DNA from: an uncultured Eubacteriales bacterium
GTDB taxonomy: Bacteria > Bacillota > Clostridia > Oscillospirales > Acutalibacteraceae
Direction of reading: 5' to 3'
NCBI GenBank assembly: GCA_934725425.1
Contig: CAKVAX010000002.1
Span: forward strand, 134,141-198,140
DNA: 64,000 nucleotides
Shown: in pieces, positions 25,090-34,733 of the stretch
Numbering within the stretch: the stretch's first letter is position 1
How the letters are laid out: the number at the start of each line of letters is the position of its first letter
Program-made: the position numbers and the translations under genes
Notes under the pieces: model-generated
Told to the model about the DNA's origin: nothing
Databases searched by the model: none
Seen by the model: only the letters and a program-made list of their open reading frames with translations

Positions 25090-26245
25090 TTATGTACAAC
25101 CATCCTTTCGGACTCAGATGTATCATATCCTTGAAGAAAAAAGGCTCATACTCTGAGTTTCGAAGATCCAAGTAATCAAACCCAAATTTTTTAATCTGTC
25201 GGCATAATTTATCATACAAAGAAAATCTTTTCTCTCGGCTTATTTCGGTAATGTCGTAATAATATCCATTTGACGGCACCAATACAATAAATGGCTTTAT
25301 TTTTAAATTTTTAAATACTTCTAATATAATTTCAAAATCTCCAAATTCAGGCGAAGTAAGTACGGGAGTGCTTTTATAAATACCTTTTAAATTTTCTGTG
25401 GTTCCTCTTAGAGAATTAAAGTAATATTCGTCACTTATCTTTAAATCGTTACCATTATAATATTTTTTGCCCATTTCTTCAACTTCATTTTTTTCTTTTT
25501 GCCAGTCAATATTTTTTATTTCAGAAAGAGAAGTATCATCTAAATTTTTAATTGCTCTACACGCCGTATGTTTGTCTTTTAATTCCAATACTTTTTTATA
25601 TAATCCAAAGTACGGCTCAAAAATGTAAGAAATTGCTTTAGATAATGGATTTTCGTTTGAGTTCAAATAAGAATAGAAAAATTCCGGATTATAAGAAATT
25701 TCTTTTTTCAGAAGTTCTGAATTTCTCTTGCAGACTCTCTTTTTTATGTCGTCACTTATATTAGCATTTGACATAAATTTATAAAACTGAAGTTTTGAAA
25801 AATTGTACTTATACGCCGCTTTATCTATATCTTCTCCCAAAAACCATTGTGGTGAAACCATAAATATAATTTTTCTATCGCTTAAATCCGTGTCTATTGC
25901 TCCGATTTTTATAGCATGAAGCAAACTTTGTGTTCCTGCTTCTCCTATTAAACATATGTCATAAGGCGCTGAATTGTTTGGAAACATGTTTGCGGGACTT
26001 TGTGGTGAATCTGTGTCGTTTAATTCTGATGAGCCCAGCATTAGTATATCATTCTTGGAACTTGCTTTATTTAAAATTTTAATTCCCTTATTTTTTTCAT
26101 TTATGCCATAAGTTTTTTCTATGCAGTCATTGTAGTTTTTATCAAAATAATTATCCAGATATTTTGAATAATTTTTGGCTACAAAAAACACAATGCATAG
26201 CGGTATAAAAATTATCCCTAGAATCTTTAGTGTTTTATTAAGCAT
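25061..26245 (-). CDS. dltD: D-alanyl transfer protein DltD
   Basis: A 394-residue protein with one N-terminal membrane span (about 8-25) and an extracellular SGNH-hydrolase-like domain. The serine block is MLGSSELND (about 71-79) and the C-terminal Asp/His pair lies in FFKDMIHLSPKGW. DltD takes D-Ala at the outer face and passes it to lipoteichoic acid. All landmarks are present and length is normal. It overlaps dltC by 8 nt, so the two are translationally coupled, and dltX overlaps its 3' end. Confidence 0.94.
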   Translation of the reverse strand: MLNKTLKILGIIFIPLCIVFFVAKNYSKYLDNYFDKNYNDCIEKTYGINEKNKGIKILNKASSKNDILMLGSSELNDTDSPQSPANMFPNNSAPYDICLIGEAGTQSLLHAIKIGAIDTDLSDRKIIFMVSPQWFLGEDIDKAAYKYNFSKLQFYKFMSNANISDDIKKRVCKRNSELLKKEISYNPEFFYSYLNSNENPLSKAISYIFEPYFGLYKKVLELKDKHTACRAIKNLDDTSLSEIKNIDWQKEKNEVEEMGKKYYNGNDLKISDEYYFNSLRGTTENLKGIYKSTPVLTSPEFGDFEIILEVFKNLKIKPFIVLVPSNGYYYDITEISREKRFSLYDKLCRQIKKFGFDYLDLRNSEYEPFFFKDMIHLSPKGWLYINEKITQHFS

Positions 26246-26483
26246 TAGAGCACCTTTTTTCCAAAAAATTTATAAAATTATTCACAGTAGTTATGTCATT
26301 TTTTTCAAAGTCGGTAGGCTGAAGTCTTATTCCGAGTTTTTCTTCCAGTAACAGAATTATATTTATTGTGGACAATGAGTCTATAAGTCCGGCGTCAAAT
26401 AAATCTAAATCCAAATCTTCTTTAATTTCATCAGTTTCACAAATTTCTTCCATTATTTCTAATGCCAAATCTTTAAAATCCAT
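26238..26483 (-). CDS. dltC: D-alanine carrier protein DltC
   Basis: An 81-residue acyl-carrier-type protein. The phosphopantetheine attachment Ser is in the DAGLIDSLST motif (about residue 38). DltA loads D-Ala on its arm and DltB uses it at the membrane. The highly acidic N-terminal half (EICETDEIKEDLDLDLF) is typical of carrier proteins. AAAGGAG is placed well before the ATG. It lies between dltB and dltD. Confidence 0.95.
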   Translation of the reverse strand: MDFKDLALEIMEEICETDEIKEDLDLDLFDAGLIDSLSTINIILLLEEKLGIRLQPTDFEKNDITTVNNFINFLEKRCSNA

Positions 26484-26500
26484 AATAATAAATCTCCTTT

Positions 26501-27658
26501 TTAAAAATTAAATAAGTATCCCGAGAATATCAACATTCCAAATGCAACCACGTGGAAGCATATAACCCTGCTTACTAAATCGTAGTATTTGCTTTTTTTA
26601 AAGTTTCGATATGTTTTGGATTTTGTATATATATCTGTCAAAATCAACATAAGTCCTTGATATGCTCCGTATGTTATATAAAACAAATAGAATCCGTGCC
26701 ACAACCCCATGGTAAGCATAGTGACCATGTATCCGCATCTAATGGCAATTTTTTTACTTTTTATTTTTTTGTTTCTAACTGTATTCAAAACGAACCTGCT
26801 AAATAAATAATCACCAAACCATTTTGATAAAGAGATGTGCCACCTATCCCAGAATTCCTTCATATTGTGAGCGAGAAAAGGCTTATTGAAGTTTTCGGGA
26901 GTTTTGATTCCAAGCAAGTAGCTTGTCCCGATTGCAAATGCAGAGTAACCTGCAAAATCAAAAAATAGATACATAGTGTATGCATACATATAAATTATAA
27001 CATTCAGAAAAGACTTTTCTGTGGGAGCATTACTTATAAAGTAAATATTTATTAAATTAGCAATAGCAAATTTATATGTTATTCCTAATAATATTTTTTT
27101 AATTCCCAATGCTAAATATTCTTCTAAATATTCTTTTCCGGAAATTTTTTTGTCTAAATCATCTTTAAATCGTTTGTATCTGTCGATAGGCCCTGAGCTG
27201 ATTGCAGGAAAAAATGTTATGAAATATAGTGTTTCCCATATTGAAAAGTTTTCTATATGTTCATCGTGAATCTCGATTATCATTTGCCAAATCCTAAAAC
27301 TCACATAAGAAATCCCTAAGAAGCCCAAAAATTTAAAATTAGAAGTGTATACGCATGCCTTTACCGCAAATACGGGCAATATCGATAAAATAAAAACTGT
27401 GTAATAAAGATATTTATTTTTATATTTTTTATGTAGAAAATAGTAGGCATATATCAAAAACATTTCAAATGCCATAAAAATTAAAAATTGTAAAGTTTGC
27501 ATGGATTTAAAACCCATTATTAAACAAAGAGCCGGAACAGAGATTGCGGTCGCGTAGTATTTTATCGGTTTTCCCAGAAGACCTAATATTAAAGCGGGGA
27601 TAAATAGCGGCAGCATTATACAAAGTGAAAAAAAATCTGAATATTGGGTGATAAACAT
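26501..27658 (-). CDS. dltB: D-alanyl-lipoteichoic acid transporter DltB (MBOAT)
   Basis: A 385-residue polytopic membrane protein of the MBOAT family with about ten spans. The signature region has FFPAISSGPIDRY and, further on, EFWDRWHISLSKWFGDYLF followed by the catalytic His in MGLWHGFYL. It moves the D-Ala of DltC across or to the outer face of the membrane for transfer to teichoic acids. The length is normal. The start codon overlaps the dltA stop as TAATG, so translation is coupled. Confidence 0.95.
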   Translation of the reverse strand: MFITQYSDFFSLCIMLPLFIPALILGLLGKPIKYYATAISVPALCLIMGFKSMQTLQFLIFMAFEMFLIYAYYFLHKKYKNKYLYYTVFILSILPVFAVKACVYTSNFKFLGFLGISYVSFRIWQMIIEIHDEHIENFSIWETLYFITFFPAISSGPIDRYKRFKDDLDKKISGKEYLEEYLALGIKKILLGITYKFAIANLINIYFISNAPTEKSFLNVIIYMYAYTMYLFFDFAGYSAFAIGTSYLLGIKTPENFNKPFLAHNMKEFWDRWHISLSKWFGDYLFSRFVLNTVRNKKIKSKKIAIRCGYMVTMLTMGLWHGFYLFYITYGAYQGLMLILTDIYTKSKTYRNFKKSKYYDLVSRVICFHVVAFGMLIFSGYLFNF

Positions 27659-29193
27659 TACAATTCCTCCATCAGTTTTTTGCGATTAACTTTTCCGTTA
27701 TTTGTCATGGGAAGGATATCTTTAAATATTATTTTTTTAGGTATCATGTAAGAAGGCAGAAATTTTGCTAAGTCTTTCTTGATTTCGGATTGTGCTTTTA
27801 GTTTGCTGTCTATTTCGAAATTTGGCACGATAAACGCCGCTATGTTTTCTACTGCTCCATTTTTTAAAATCGGCAGAACGACAGCATTTTTTATTTTTGA
27901 AAGTTTTAAAAGATTGCTTTCAATGTCCTCGAGTTCTATTCTATAACCATGAAGTTTTACCTGAAGGTCTATTCTTCCGCAGTAAAACAGATTTCCGCCT
28001 TTTATATAACCTTCATCTCCGGTTTTGTATGAACGATAAACTTTACCATTTACCTCTTTTAATCCAAAAGACTTTTTATTTACATCCGGTCTGTTAAAGT
28101 AACCTATGCTTACGGAATCACCTACGATTAAAATCTCGCCTTTTTCTCCTTCCGGAAGAATATTTCCTTCAGAATCTATTATAAATATAAATGTTCCGCT
28201 TTTAGGTTTACCTATGGGCAGTGGGTTGTATTTTTCAAGTACTTCTTTATTTACGACGATTTCGGTTATGGCCACAGTTGATTCTGTAGGTCCATAGGTG
28301 TTTACAATTTTTGATTCCGGGAATCTTTCCGTGAGCTTTTTAGCGGTTAAATTTGAGAGTGCTTCTCCGCAAAATAAAAACAACTTGATATTTTTAAGCA
28401 AAGTTTTGTTAAATTCATCTGAGGCGAGACACATATTCGCAAATGATGGGGTAGATACCCAGACGGTTGCTCCTGATTTTTTTAAAGAACTCAAAAGTAG
28501 TTCGTAATTGGTTTGAACAGATTTATTTAAGCACCATAATTTACTCCCTGTGAATAGCGAAGTATAGAGGTCCATTACAGAGAGGTCAAATGAAAAAGGC
28601 GCTTGGTTGATGAATACATTTTCGGAATTTTCTAAATTTTTTCCTCCAAGTCTCGAAGACCACTTCAAAAAATTATCCAAGCAGTCAAGAGTTATTTGAA
28701 CTCCCTTGGGCTTCCCGGTGCTGCCTGAAGTAAATATAATATAAAATGTTTCATCGGGTTTGACATGACTGGATTTTTGGATTTTGCCTTCCGAATTTTT
28801 TATTATATTTTTTATTTTTTCCAAAGATATAATATTTTTTGCATCAAAATTTAAATTTTCTGTAGACAAAATAACAGGAGATTGTGTTTCCTCAATGATA
28901 TCCCTTACTCTTTCATCAGGGACCGAAATATCGACAGGGCAGTATGCTCGTCCTGATTTTACACACGCCAAAAAGCAAACAATCATGTACGGATTTTTGT
29001 GACCGTATACCACGATAGGATTCTTGTTAGATTTGAGTAAAGACTCCAAATAATAAGCCAGCTTGTCCGAAAAATCATCGAGCTCTTTATAAGTAAGTTC
29101 TTTATCTTCACAGCTGTCGTTGAAAATGGCTATTGAATCCTTTTTTGAATTTGCAAAAAAATTAATTTTTTCTAATATGTTCAAATTTTTCAT
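27658..29193 (-). CDS. dltA: D-alanine-DltC ligase DltA
   Basis: A 511-residue adenylating enzyme that activates D-Ala with ATP and loads DltC. The AMP-binding signature FTSGSTGKPKGV is at about 153-165, the NTYGPTE motif at about 298-304, YKTGD near 380, and the C-terminal catalytic Lys lies in NGKVNRKKL at the end. D-alanylation lowers the negative charge of the envelope and gives resistance to cationic peptides and lysozyme, relevant to host contact. It begins 12 nt after rlmD, so the dlt genes may share the rlmD promoter. Confidence 0.96.
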   Translation of the reverse strand: MKNLNILEKINFFANSKKDSIAIFNDSCEDKELTYKELDDFSDKLAYYLESLLKSNKNPIVVYGHKNPYMIVCFLACVKSGRAYCPVDISVPDERVRDIIEETQSPVILSTENLNFDAKNIISLEKIKNIIKNSEGKIQKSSHVKPDETFYIIFTSGSTGKPKGVQITLDCLDNFLKWSSRLGGKNLENSENVFINQAPFSFDLSVMDLYTSLFTGSKLWCLNKSVQTNYELLLSSLKKSGATVWVSTPSFANMCLASDEFNKTLLKNIKLFLFCGEALSNLTAKKLTERFPESKIVNTYGPTESTVAITEIVVNKEVLEKYNPLPIGKPKSGTFIFIIDSEGNILPEGEKGEILIVGDSVSIGYFNRPDVNKKSFGLKEVNGKVYRSYKTGDEGYIKGGNLFYCGRIDLQVKLHGYRIELEDIESNLLKLSKIKNAVVLPILKNGAVENIAAFIVPNFEIDSKLKAQSEIKKDLAKFLPSYMIPKKIIFKDILPMTNNGKVNRKKLMEEL

Positions 29194-29205
29194 CGCCTTT
29201 CTTAA

Positions 29206-30591
29206 TTAATTCGTTGATTTTTTAAGTACCACAACTGTTTCTACGTGTTTTGTTCTTGGGAATAAATCAACCGGGCAAATTTTTTTGAATCGATAATCTT
29301 TGGTTAATTCAAACAGTTTCTTCAGGTCTTTGGCTAAAGTTGCGGGATTGCATGATATATATACTATAGTATCGGGATGAATTTTAACCAAATTTTCGAT
29401 AAATTTTTCAGAACATCCTTTCCTTGGAGGGTCTGTAATTACTGTATCGTAATTTAAATTTTTATCGGAAATACTTTTAATTATTTCAGTTGAATCTGAG
29501 CATATAAAATTAATATTTTTGATATTATTAATTTTTGCATTTTCCTTCGCATTTTCTATGGCTTTGGGGACAATTTCCGTTCCGGTTACATGATTTACTT
29601 TATTTGCCATTGTCATGCCTATGGTGCCTATCCCGCAGTAAAAATCAATCAAATTTTGCTCTTTTTTTAATTCTGAATATTCCATAGCTAAGTTATAAAG
29701 TTTTTCAGTTTGATTGTGATTTATTTGGTAAAAAGACTCGGGAGAAATATTAAATTTAAGATTGCATAATTTATCGGTTATATAATTTTTCCCGTAAATC
29801 GTTTTGAAATTCTTGCCAAGGATAACATTTGTTTTTTCGGTGTTATAGTTCAAAACTATTCCGGTGATATTCTTAAATTTTGCTGTCAAAATTTCAACTA
29901 AGTTTTTGGGGTTAAAATTTTTTCCGTGATTTATCACCAAGCAAACCATTATTTCACTGCAATCGGAATTGCTTCGAATATAAACATGTCGGACTGTTCC
30001 TGTGTGAGAAGCTTCATTGTAAGGGGATATATTATTGGTATTCATCCAGGTTTTTATATTTTTTGTTATGCTATCAAAAACTTCGGGGTGCAATTTGCAA
30101 TTATCGCAGTTGCTTATATTATGGCTTCGAGATGCAAAAAATCCCGAAATTATATTTCCGTCATTGTCCTGGCCGAAGGGAATTTGTGCCTTATTGCGGT
30201 ATCCTATGATTTGCTCTGAGCCGATTATTTTTTGGATTTGTAGGTCTTTAAATCCTCCTATGCGAGAAAGACAATCGGAAACGTGTTTTTCTTTTATTTT
30301 TAATTCCGCAGGGTAAGAAAGATGCCTGAATGCGCATCCTCCGCACTTGGAATAATAAGAGCAATCGCACTCGATTCTGTCGTATGAAGGTTTTATGTAT
30401 TTTTCAACTCTACCGACCAAATAATTTTTTGCTTCTTTAATTATTTTAACTTCTACTTGGTCACCTAAAGCGGATTTAGGTACAAAAATTGCTATGCCGT
30501 CATATCTTCCTATTCCGTCTCCGTTTATATTTACGTCTTCTATAGTGATTTTTACTATATCATTTTTTCTTAAATTCGATGTTTTACTCAT
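29206..30591 (-). CDS. rlmD: 23S rRNA (uracil-5-)-methyltransferase, RlmD/RumA family
   Basis: A 461-residue SAM-dependent RNA methyltransferase from ATG 30591. An N-terminal TRAM domain (about 8-65) precedes an iron-sulfur cluster site with CDCSYYSKCGGC, then the Rossmann methylase domain with DFYCGIGTIG and the catalytic Cys in YISCNPATLAKD. Relatives methylate U747 or U1939 of 23S rRNA. The longer frame to 30642 is unlikely, because a TATAAT box lies right at that start and the TRAM domain begins at MSKTSN. The dlt operon follows directly. It could equally be the RlmCD dual-site type of Gram-positives. Confidence 0.92.
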   Translation of the reverse strand: MSKTSNLRKNDIVKITIEDVNINGDGIGRYDGIAIFVPKSALGDQVEVKIIKEAKNYLVGRVEKYIKPSYDRIECDCSYYSKCGGCAFRHLSYPAELKIKEKHVSDCLSRIGGFKDLQIQKIIGSEQIIGYRNKAQIPFGQDNDGNIISGFFASRSHNISNCDNCKLHPEVFDSITKNIKTWMNTNNISPYNEASHTGTVRHVYIRSNSDCSEIMVCLVINHGKNFNPKNLVEILTAKFKNITGIVLNYNTEKTNVILGKNFKTIYGKNYITDKLCNLKFNISPESFYQINHNQTEKLYNLAMEYSELKKEQNLIDFYCGIGTIGMTMANKVNHVTGTEIVPKAIENAKENAKINNIKNINFICSDSTEIIKSISDKNLNYDTVITDPPRKGCSEKFIENLVKIHPDTIVYISCNPATLAKDLKKLFELTKDYRFKKICPVDLFPRTKHVETVVVLKKSTN

Positions 30592-30680
30592 TTTTTCTCT
30601 CTTTGCTTTGTGAATTTTCATATCAAGCTCATTATACCACAATTCTAAACATAATTCTACATATTATGAGCTTGCATAAA

Positions 30681-30708
30681 AAAAGAGCCGCCTTACCGGG
30701 CGACTCAA
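30681..30708 (-). terminator. Terminator after the Cys-rich peptide gene
   Basis: An 8-bp GC-rich stem (GAGTCGCC / GGCGGCTC, one G-U) with a 6-nt loop is followed by T7 on the minus strand. Confidence 0.9.
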
Positions 30709-30722
30709 ACTTTAGGCGCTAA

Positions 30723-30854
30723 TCAGCCGCCACAGCCACATCCGCAGCCATTTCCGCAACCGCAGCTGTCGTCACCGCAGCAGCAACAAAGAACTATAAT
30801 GATGAGAACAATTATGAAGCAGCAGTTATTTCCGCCGAAAAAGTTATTACACAT
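30723..30854 (-). CDS. 43-residue Cys/Gly-rich small membrane peptide
   Basis: The frame encodes 43 residues. They run MCNNFFGGNNCC, then a hydrophobic stretch FIIVLIIIVL, then CCCCGDDSCGCG and a Cys/Gly repeat end. About 13 of 43 residues are Cys. AAGGAGG lies 9 nt before the ATG, and a good terminator follows, so this is a real, separately transcribed gene. It resembles the small YjcZ-like and Cys-rich peptides of spore formers in having a single hydrophobic run between Gly/Cys-rich ends; that kinship is a guess. A metal-binding or disulfide-linked coat or membrane role is possible. Confidence 0.8.
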   Translation of the reverse strand: MCNNFFGGNNCCFIIVLIIIVLCCCCGDDSCGCGNGCGCGCGG

Positions 30855-31007
30855 GTATGAATTCCTCCTTTTAATATTTACATTAACATACTATTTCAGA
30901 GTAAATAATTTGGTTACTTATTTTTTAAAATAAAATTTTTATAAATAATTTTTAATACAAAATGTAACTATATGCATATATATTTTCTGATTTTAACAAA
31001 AAAATGA

Positions 31008-31036
31008 TTGACTTTACTCATACAAAGTTGTAATAT
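31008..31036 (+). promoter_or_regulatory. Promoter of the Nif11-leader AAA+ gene cluster
   Basis: TTGACT at 31008-31013 and TAATAT at 31031-31036 with a 17-nt spacer, 40 nt ahead of the ATG. The same -35 box precedes the second leader locus at 57338. Confidence 0.72.
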
Positions 31037-31076
31037 GATGCTATACTTGACTTTATTATGACAAAGGAGGATTACT

Positions 31077-33170
31077 ATGGATATAGGTAAAAAAATTGAA
31101 GAAGTTTTTGAACAAATGATAAAAAGGCCTATGTTAAGGGACAAATTTTACGAACTTGAAAGTATAGATCAAGTTTATGAATTTTTTCATTCTGTAAGAG
31201 GAGGATATACTAAGCAAGAATTTTACAATTATATCTCCGACTTCTTGGATGAATTGGATGAGCTTGATGAAAACAATGACAATGAAATTAACGCTGATGA
31301 CTTAAACAATGTCGCCGGCGGTGTCGGTATGTCCAAAAAAGCTCTCGCAAGTGCGTTAGCGGCAATGTCGTTATTTCCGGCATCTCCCGCGGGACTGTAT
31401 GCAGCTGAAACTAATACCAATACCACAGTTGTAGAGTCTAAGGCAGAGGAAAATCCCAAAGCAAATGAAGAAAATAAACAAGAAGAGAATAAAAAAGAAG
31501 AAAAAAAGAAATCCACAATTTTTTCAAGAATTAAAAAATTTATCTTTAGAAATAAAGGAAAGATAGCGGTAAGCATTATAGGTTTGATCCTTGTTGCTAT
31601 TGTTATTAAAAATCGTAAAGGAATCACTAATTGGACAAAGGAAACCATAGATTCCATAAAAAAAGTGTTTAGCCCTAAAAAAGATGTAAAACTTGCAGGA
31701 TTGGAAGAAACACTTAAACCCGGTATGACTGACGAGCAAGCCAGAGAAGAAATCAGCAAACTTATTACAGGCGACGACAACGAAATAAAAATGCCGGACA
31801 ATAAAGGTACAGCGGCTGACTTCGACAGATACAACGCATATCTCAAAGTTAAAGAAATGCGTGAAAAACAAGTAGAATCTTTGGTATCAAGATATTCTAA
31901 AGAAAATCAAAGTGTAAGTTGGTATAGCAAAATCCCTTATTTTTGTGGACTCGCAGGTTTACTTGGATTGGGTAAACAAGCAGCCTCAGGTATCTCGGAT
32001 TGCTTAAAGTATTTTTCTTCTATGCAAGACTGGATAGTAAATTTGTCAAGTCCGTATAGCCTTTTGAACAATATTTTGAAAATAGGTAGAGTTGACTGCG
32101 ACCCTGTTAAACCTGTTGATTCTAACACAAACATAAACAAGGCGTTTAAAGAAATAAAAGGTCAAGAAAAGGCCAAAAAACAACTTAGAGGAGCGCTTTC
32201 TAATATAATAGTAAGCAAATACTCCAAGTTTAAAAATAATGAAACATACAACAAAGCAGACGTTTTCTATTTCATAGGACCTTCCGGCGTAGGAAAAACT
32301 TTTATGGCTGCAAAATTATGCGAACATAAAGCTATCAGTAATGATGACCAGCCTTATCTTTTCTCGGCGGGAGACATTGATAGCCAATCAGATGATACCC
32401 TTGTTGATCAAATCTTTGGGCCTAAAATGAGTGACTATGATTTTGGCAGCAATAAAAAAACCAAGAGCAGTTTGTATAGTTATATTAAAAATCATCCTAA
32501 CGGAGTGGTTATATTCGATGAGTACGATAAACTCCCTGACAATAGTTTGGATGAATTCTTTAGAACTGTTATGGATAAAGGAAAAGTAACAGTCGCACGT
32601 CAGGAACTCGATTGTTCAGGACTTACATTTATTTTGACGTCCAATGAAAGTAAAGAATCGCTTAATGTCGCAGGCGGAAACAAAGAAAGAGAAGAGGACG
32701 ATTCTATTACTCATCATACTCACGACAAATCATTCACAAACAGAATTAATATTGTTGAATTTGAAAAATTATTTGAGGATAACTACGTAGATATTGCCAA
32801 GGTTGACCTTTACGGAGAAGTAAAGAAAGCATTCGCCCAGAAAGAAATGGGTGGAGTAAATGTAACAATGAGCGAAGAAACTTTCAAAAATATTGCTGAT
32901 AAAGCAGTGAAATATGGTAAAGGTGCTCGTTACATCAAACTTGATCTCTTGGGAGAGGCTGCTCAGGTTCTCACTGAATTGTTGTTTGGTAGTTCGGGCG
33001 GAAATATTAAGAAATTCAGGGGCAAAACAGTTGAGCTTACTTATAGTCTCAGAGATGCCACCGAAGAAGAGTCAAAATATGATGCGCCGGCGGATAAAGA
33101 AGGCAAATTTTACGTTAAAGACGGCGATAAATATAAACGTTGGGGATTTGAAGCAACTATAAAAGATTAA
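31077..33170 (+). CDS. Nif11-type double-glycine leader fused to a membrane-anchored ClpB/A-like AAA+ ATPase
   Basis: A 697-residue protein with an unusual build. Residues 1-82 look like a Nif11-like RiPP leader: helical, a GYTKQEFY core, an acidic run, and LNNVAGG ending at Gly82. A hydrophobic Ala-rich stretch with AxA-like ends follows (about 87-110), then a Lys/Glu-rich linker and a clear membrane span (163-180). The AAA+ module of the ClpA/ClpB type covers about 350-690. It has Walker A GPSGVGKT (401-408), Walker B VVIFDEYDK with Asp481/Glu482, sensor-1 FILTSN, and a small C-terminal domain. The leader predicts removal by a C39-type peptidase during export, yet the cargo needs ATP. It heads a three-gene cluster with paralogues downstream. 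Confidence 0.85.
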   Translation: MDIGKKIEEVFEQMIKRPMLRDKFYELESIDQVYEFFHSVRGGYTKQEFYNYISDFLDELDELDENNDNEINADDLNNVAGGVGMSKKALASALAAMSLFPASPAGLYAAETNTNTTVVESKAEENPKANEENKQEENKKEEKKKSTIFSRIKKFIFRNKGKIAVSIIGLILVAIVIKNRKGITNWTKETIDSIKKVFSPKKDVKLAGLEETLKPGMTDEQAREEISKLITGDDNEIKMPDNKGTAADFDRYNAYLKVKEMREKQVESLVSRYSKENQSVSWYSKIPYFCGLAGLLGLGKQAASGISDCLKYFSSMQDWIVNLSSPYSLLNNILKIGRVDCDPVKPVDSNTNINKAFKEIKGQEKAKKQLRGALSNIIVSKYSKFKNNETYNKADVFYFIGPSGVGKTFMAAKLCEHKAISNDDQPYLFSAGDIDSQSDDTLVDQIFGPKMSDYDFGSNKKTKSSLYSYIKNHPNGVVIFDEYDKLPDNSLDEFFRTVMDKGKVTVARQELDCSGLTFILTSNESKESLNVAGGNKEREEDDSITHHTHDKSFTNRINIVEFEKLFEDNYVDIAKVDLYGEVKKAFAQKEMGGVNVTMSEETFKNIADKAVKYGKGARYIKLDLLGEAAQVLTELLFGSSGGNIKKFRGKTVELTYSLRDATEEESKYDAPADKEGKFYVKDGDKYKRWGFEATIKD

Positions 33171-33197
33171 CGCTAAGAGAAAAGGGGAGAGATGAGG

Positions 33198-33350
33198 ATG
33201 GTAAAAAATATTGATAGGATGATTGAATCAGTAATAGAAAGAGAAGACCTAATGAGAGAATTAGCCGAGCAAGAATCTTATGAAGATGTTTATGATTTTT
33301 GTACTTCCATAGAAGACGGATACACACAAGAAGAATTATTCGGATTCTTG
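33198..33350 (+). repeat. Leader-coding direct repeat, copy A
   Basis: The first about 150 nt of this gene are nearly identical to 34734-34886; the first 60-plus bases match perfectly and only about eight differ overall. The cargo-coding DNA further on has diverged strongly. The repeat therefore covers the N-terminal two-thirds of the leader. Confidence 0.9.
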
Positions 33351-34709
33351 GATGAAGCATACGAAGATTACGGATACGCAACCCCTGAAATTGAAAATAA
33401 CGCACTGGATTATGTAGCCGGCGGAAAAGGAGATTTCAGAGGGAAAATCATTGCCGGAGTACTTTCATCTCTTGCCCTTTTTCCCGCGAGCGCAGTAGGA
33501 ACCAGTGCTCTAAACCAAGATTCCTCCAAAGTGAACTCTGAAAATTCAGCAAGCTCCGTAGAAAATAAAAAAGGAATTAAAGCGGGAGTAAAAGCACTTT
33601 CCGCGATGTGTAATTATAAATATTCTAAAAGCAAATCCGATAAAATTAATTTAGAAAATGAAAGCAAACGCTTGGATAAAGTTTTCGGCAAATTACCTTT
33701 AACCGAGGATACAAAGTCACAATTTAAAAATGTAATATTATCGATTAAGGGCGAGAAACTTAAGTACGCAAATGAAGGTAAAGCTTATAATCACGGGGAC
33801 GTTATTTATGTGAATTCACCTTTCTTTTCAAATGCAATAGAGTCTGTCAAAACCATATTCGCAGATGAAGAACCTTATGTTTATTCATTTTCAGATATGG
33901 ATAAGGGATCTGAAAAATCTAAAGTTGAACAAATTTTTGGACCTACTTCTGAAGACAAAAAGTCAAAAGGAAATGTATTCTATTATATAAAAAATCTTTT
34001 TAAGAAAAGTAATGAGCGTAAAAGTTTATATAGTTATATTAAAAGTCATCCCGGTCGCGGATGCGTAATTTTGGATAATTATAAAAATTTACGCAATAAA
34101 GACGTGGATGAAGCTCTTGAAAAAATAATTGATACAGGAAAAATAACCGTATCCGGAGAAGAAATTGATTGTTCAGGTATGACTTTTATATTGAATGATA
34201 ATTCCGGATTTTTTTCCAATAAAATTAAGAGCAAAATAGTTCGTGACCTTAGCTTGGATTGTGACTCTTCATTCTTAAATAAATTAAAAATCGTTGATTT
34301 CGATATAACTCCAGACCAAAAAGTAAAGAATAATTTCTCTAGTATTATCGGTATTAATTATTTTTACCCGGGAATAAAAATAAATGTAATATTAAGCGAT
34401 GAAGAATTAAACAAAATAATTGAAAAAGAAGGATTAAAAGACGAGGACTACAATGATCTCACCTATCAAGTTTCGCTTGGACATAATTTTAGACGAATAT
34501 TACTTGGGCTCATTAATTATCTCGATTCTAAATATGGCAGAAAAGCTCGGGAACAATCAGATGCTGTAGGTAGTGTGGATGTTGAACTTAGGTGTGAACT
34601 GAGGGATGATTTTAAATCTGACTGGAACCACCCGTTTCACCCCAGAAGTCAAGTTGAAGTCAATGGAAAAAAGATGTACTGGGGAATTACGGCGACTATA
34701 AAAGATTAG
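33198..34709 (+). CDS. Nif11-leader paralogue with degenerate AAA+ domain (1)
   Basis: A 503-residue paralogue of the gene before it, starting 27 nt after it. I use ATG 33198, since GGGGAG lies 8 nt ahead; an ATG two codons earlier is too close. The leader runs to DYVAGG with the double Gly at 75-76, followed by a hydrophobic SSLALFPASAVGTSA stretch. The AAA+ scaffold is clear: YNHGDVIYV, KSLYSYIKSHP, DCSGMTFIL, and the closing WGITATIKD all match the first protein. But the P-loop is gone (NSPFFSNA replaces it) and Walker B reads VILDNYKN without the Glu. It should not hydrolyse ATP. A structural partner or regulator of the first protein is likely (inference). Confidence 0.82.
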   Translation: MVKNIDRMIESVIEREDLMRELAEQESYEDVYDFCTSIEDGYTQEELFGFLDEAYEDYGYATPEIENNALDYVAGGKGDFRGKIIAGVLSSLALFPASAVGTSALNQDSSKVNSENSASSVENKKGIKAGVKALSAMCNYKYSKSKSDKINLENESKRLDKVFGKLPLTEDTKSQFKNVILSIKGEKLKYANEGKAYNHGDVIYVNSPFFSNAIESVKTIFADEEPYVYSFSDMDKGSEKSKVEQIFGPTSEDKKSKGNVFYYIKNLFKKSNERKSLYSYIKSHPGRGCVILDNYKNLRNKDVDEALEKIIDTGKITVSGEEIDCSGMTFILNDNSGFFSNKIKSKIVRDLSLDCDSSFLNKLKIVDFDITPDQKVKNNFSSIIGINYFYPGIKINVILSDEELNKIIEKEGLKDEDYNDLTYQVSLGHNFRRILLGLINYLDSKYGRKAREQSDAVGSVDVELRCELRDDFKSDWNHPFHPRSQVEVNGKKMYWGITATIKD

Positions 34710-34733
34710 AATATAAGTATGGGAGAGATGAAG

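Noticed and set aside
31077..31420. Nif11 leader as part of a classic RiPP gene cluster
   Set aside because: No modifying enzyme (radical SAM, LanM, YcaO) or C39 transporter is in the window and the post-Gly-Gly region is a large enzyme, so an export-tag reading fits better.
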